This document shows positions 4,847 to 7,311 of a stretch of DNA of 7,311 bases, one piece after another. The notes under the pieces were generated by a model, which saw only the letters and a list, made by a program, of their open reading frames with translations, made no database searches and was not told where the DNA came from. Both the position numbers and the translations under genes were made by a program. Each line of letters opens with the position of its first letter. The first letter of the stretch is position 1. This stretch comes from Microgenomates group bacterium (GTDB lineage: Bacteria; Patescibacteriota; Microgenomatia; UBA1406; GWC2-37-13), in assembly GCA_028276105.1 (NCBI GenBank), contig JAPYWZ010000031.1:1-7311 (forward strand), given 5' to 3'.

Positions 4847-4855
4847 TGCTATAAT
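4847..4855 (+). promoter_or_regulatory. Extended -10 promoter of the tRNA gene
   Basis: TGCTATAAT is a consensus TGn-extended -10. Transcription would begin about 7 bp later, near 4862, leaving a short 5' leader of about 8 nt before the mature tRNA. No strong -35 is apparent at 17 bp. Another TATAAT at 4816-4821 is farther away and less well placed. Confidence 0.6.
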
Positions 4856-4869
4856 TAATATCACAAATC

Positions 4870-4941
4870 GCCAGCATAGCTCAGCGGTAGAGCGTCCGTT
4901 TCATAAGCGGGTGGTCGCAGGTTCGAATCCTGCTGCTGGCA
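4870..4941 (+). tRNA. tRNA-Met (CAT), elongator type
   Basis: The cloverleaf folds fully by eye. Acceptor GCCAGCA (4870-4876) pairs with TGCTGGC (4934-4940), with discriminator A4941. The D arm is GCTC/GAGC (4879-4893). The anticodon arm is 4895-4911, with loop TTCATAA and anticodon CAT at 4902-4904. The T arm GCAGG/CCTGC has loop TTCGAAT. The first pair is G-C and the anticodon stem lacks three consecutive G-C pairs, so it is not the initiator. An elongator Met is most likely; a CAT tRNA-Ile modified at C34 by TilS cannot be excluded from sequence alone. The 3' CCA is not encoded (ACTT follows), so CCA-adding enzyme is needed. The two ends of the anticodon stem are U-G wobbles. Confidence 0.95.
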
Positions 4942-4969
4942 CTTAGAAGATTAATAATAAAAAGAATTT

Positions 4970-7311
4970 TTATATTGCTTCTAAAATTTGCTCAATATTA
5001 TCAGGCCAATATTTTTTGTATTCATTGATAACAAGAGCTTTATCTTTTGGTTTGCAAAATAAAACCACTTTAATATTAAATCCATCATAGAAAAAAATTT
5101 TATTCTCAAAAATCTTTTTAAAATCATCTATTTTTCTATAAGCTTCGGTGTGTTCTGTGCCTTTGGGGTCAATAAACACAATATAGTAGTTTTTATTATT
5201 CTTTTCCTTCATCCAAAATATAAAATCTGGTTTAAAGCGTTCTATTTTTTCAGTTTTAGGATTGTACCATGGGATATAAACATTATCAGTTGTTTCATCT
5301 AATTTTGAAAAAAACCACCAGTCAAATTTCTTATTAAATAAATTATCTTCTTTTGCTAAATATTCATCTAATTCTTTGATAAAGTTTACTTCACTTTCTT
5401 CATTAATGATATGATTTAAGTAATCAATTTTATCTTTCATCTCAGAAATAATAACTGGATAGTAGTAGTGAGTAGGAATGTATTTTATTTTTATGCCATT
5501 GAATTTTTGAGAAAATAAATCATTATCTTTTATCCCTTCAGCAAAAAGTTCCATTTGTAATTTTTTAATTCTTTCTTCTTTATTACTAATTGATTTTACT
5601 GCTTTTAGAGCTTCTATAAAATCTTTAAATATCTTCTTTGATGGATTAAATTTTATTCTTTCAAAATGAACAATAAATTTTCCCTTTTCTACTTTTTCGA
5701 AATGATCAAATTTTTCTGGCCTTAAAGCAAAATGATTGATAATTTTAGATAAAATTAACTCTGGCTTATTAGAAGCAATTAAATTTTCGTCAAATTTATA
5801 ATATTCAGTTTCTTTATTAAAACTTTCTTTTATCTTTTTTAAAACTTGAGGGGTAGTCTCATAATTCATCAAAATAATTCGATCATCGGCTAAATAGTGA
5901 TAGTAATCTTTAGTTAAATTAAAATCTTCTTCGTTTATATGGTATCGGGTAATTTCTTTTTCTTCGGCTAAAATATAATCGGCTGATTTATAAACTGGCA
6001 CAAAAAGCAGTACTTTTTCCGTCTTTTTGTTAATCTCAAAATAACTTCCAACAACAACCTCGTCTTCTTTTATTTCTTTAAAGGTGTTTATTGTTTCTTG
6101 CAAAGCAGAAGCATTGGTACCAAATATAAATAAAGTTTCAAGCGGTAAAAATAAATCTTTAATTTTTTGATAAATTTCTTGGGAAACTTTATTAACCGTT
6201 AAAAGCTTTTGGATTCTTTTTCTTTCATTTTTTATCGGCTCAATCCTAATTCCTCTTCCCACCGATTGCAAAACGAATTTTTTCGCCTCACGATTACCGA
6301 TATTGATGTAAAGAATGATGTTTGGTCTATTTGAATCCCATCCTTCATAAAAAGTCCTCGAACCCATTAAAATATTTATCTGTGAATCATCACGATTTAT
6401 TTTTTTAAAAACGCTTTCATTATCAAAACTTTCAATAACCTCATATCCTAAAAACTCCTCTTTAAGCCATTTTGATATATCACCAATTTTTATTAGAGCA
6501 AAAGGACGATCTGATAATCGAAGTTTAAAAACCATTTCCTGCTTGTTACCAGGAATAATTAAAACCTCAATGTTACTTGGACTTTCTGAATTAAAAACAT
6601 CATTTAAAACATCTTTATAAGAAATCAGTTCAAATAATTTTTCATCAATTTTTATCTCGCTATCGTCTGGAATCATTGTTTTTACTTCATAAAGTAGCAT
6701 TTTTATTAACTCCTTTTTTGCTTGATCAAAAATCTCTTGATTAACTTCACCTTTGGCAATTTTTTCCAACTCCTTAAAAAACAATTTTAAATCCGCATCT
6801 TCAACATTAACAGAATTGACCAAAGTCAAAAGTAAAGGATAGTGATATAAGTGTTTATCTATCTTTTTAATTTTTTGGGCAAATTTTTTAATGTAGCTTA
6901 AAAGAATCAAAGATTTTAAAACAATCTTTTGTTTTTCCAGCGCCGTAAAATCGTCTTTTTCTTTAAAAGCTTTTATTTCTTCTTGCGAAAGATAAATTTG
7001 TTTGCCATAACCATCTTCAACAAATTCTTTAAGATTATAGTTAAATCCGGTTGTTAAAAAATCTCGCGAATCAACAAAAGTTGCGGAAAAATTAAACAAA
7101 AAACCATTTCTTGAAAAGATGGAAAAAATAGTCCTTCTTATCGAATCTTCACTATTTCCCTTATGAGCCTCATCAAGCAAAACATACCACCGACCAAAAT
7201 TTTCAAAATTTTTAAAGTCGATTTTCTTTTCTTTTTGCTCCGTCCAAATATTATCAGAACGATAATAAAAAACATTAATTTCTCTTTCTTTGAAAATCGC
7301 TATACTTTCTC
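4970..7311 (-). CDS. Type III restriction-like helicase-nuclease (5' partial)
   Basis: The frame is open from the stop (4970-4972) to the right edge, about 779 codons, with the start off the window. A TTG at 7180 lies inside the DEAH region and is not the true start, because the upstream codons read RWYVLLDEAH. Numbering from that TTG, the SF2 helicase motifs are DEAH (3-6), SAT (32-34), EGWD (279-282) and QSVGRGIR (305-312). Walker A is expected upstream. Near the C-terminus, PDF (651-653) and DPKG (671-674) form a PD-(D/E)xK nuclease site with D652, D671 and K673. This order is that of the Res subunit of type III restriction enzymes, which translocate or slide on DNA and cleave with a Mod methyltransferase. 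The size is compatible with Res (about 900-1000 aa). The Mod gene is not in the window and would be expected further to the right. A standalone helicase-nuclease is an alternative. Confidence 0.88.
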   Translation of the reverse strand, partial: ESIAIFKEREINVFYYRSDNIWTEQKEKKIDFKNFENFGRWYVLLDEAHKGNSEDSIRRTIFSIFSRNGFLFNFSATFVDSRDFLTTGFNYNLKEFVEDGYGKQIYLSQEEIKAFKEKDDFTALEKQKIVLKSLILLSYIKKFAQKIKKIDKHLYHYPLLLTLVNSVNVEDADLKLFFKELEKIAKGEVNQEIFDQAKKELIKMLLYEVKTMIPDDSEIKIDEKLFELISYKDVLNDVFNSESPSNIEVLIIPGNKQEMVFKLRLSDRPFALIKIGDISKWLKEEFLGYEVIESFDNESVFKKINRDDSQINILMGSRTFYEGWDSNRPNIILYINIGNREAKKFVLQSVGRGIRIEPIKNERKRIQKLLTVNKVSQEIYQKIKDLFLPLETLFIFGTNASALQETINTFKEIKEDEVVVGSYFEINKKTEKVLLFVPVYKSADYILAEEKEITRYHINEEDFNLTKDYYHYLADDRIILMNYETTPQVLKKIKESFNKETEYYKFDENLIASNKPELILSKIINHFALRPEKFDHFEKVEKGKFIVHFERIKFNPSKKIFKDFIEALKAVKSISNKEERIKKLQMELFAEGIKDNDLFSQKFNGIKIKYIPTHYYYPVIISEMKDKIDYLNHIINEESEVNFIKELDEYLAKEDNLFNKKFDWWFFSKLDETTDNVYIPWYNPKTEKIERFKPDFIFWMKEKNNKNYYIVFIDPKGTEHTEAYRKIDDFKKIFENKIFFYDGFNIKVVLFCKPKDKALVINEYKKYWPDNIEQILEAI

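Noticed and set aside
4870..4941. Initiator tRNA-fMet
   Set aside because: The first acceptor pair is G-C rather than a mismatch, and the anticodon stem lacks the three G-C pairs of initiators.
4957..4973. A/T-only inverted repeat (7-bp stem, 3-nt loop) after the tRNA and at the end of the restriction gene
   Set aside because: It might serve as a weak bidirectional terminator, but an all-A/T stem without GC content is expected by chance in this sequence.
7178..7180. TTG as the start codon of the restriction-like gene
   Set aside because: The frame stays open to the window edge with sensible protein sequence, and starting here would cut into the DEAH motif and remove Walker A.

Overview
The window comes from an AT-rich bacterial genome with short intergenic gaps and few recognisable Shine-Dalgarno sequences. 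The low GC, the compactness, the tRNA gene without encoded CCA and the flavour of the proteins point to a member of the Patescibacteria (CPR). That placement is an inference from style, not from a phylogenetic marker.

Left part (1-670): the last 27 codons of a D-aminoacyl-tRNA deacylase gene (dtd), then a RAYT-type (REP-associated tyrosine) Y1 transposase gene. The transposase is readable end to end in one frame but is broken by two TAA codons. A perfect 30-bp palindrome sits in frame in its middle.

Centre (660-3439): this is the most notable part, a compact tryptophan regulon. A promoter (TTGACA, 17 bp, TATACT) has its -10 box buried in a 20-bp perfect palindrome that matches the classical TrpR operator. 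It drives trpR (83 aa). The trpR stop overlaps the ATG of a 25-codon leader peptide that carries three consecutive Trp codons plus a fourth. This leader, trpL, is followed by three mutually exclusive RNA pairings (1:2, 2:3, 3:4) ending in a U-tract, which is a textbook transcription attenuator. Downstream lie trpB of the TrpB2 type and trpS. Free tryptophan would be sensed by TrpR and charged tRNA-Trp by the leader. The outputs are an enzyme that can make Trp from indole and serine, and the synthetase that charges Trp. No trpA or earlier pathway gene is in the window, so indole salvage, as in the chlamydial trpRBA operon, is a reasonable hypothesis.

Right part (3436-7311): a convergent Fic-domain protein with an N-terminal inhibitory motif and a C-terminal winged helix overlaps the trpS stop by 4 bp. 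Its start is preceded by four tandem 10-bp repeats that run into the candidate -10 box. A 459-bp gap holds a cluster of REP-like hairpin repeats in both orientations and a tRNA-Met(CAT) gene with an extended -10 promoter. The window ends inside a minus-strand type III restriction-enzyme-like helicase-nuclease whose N-terminus, including Walker A, lies off the window.
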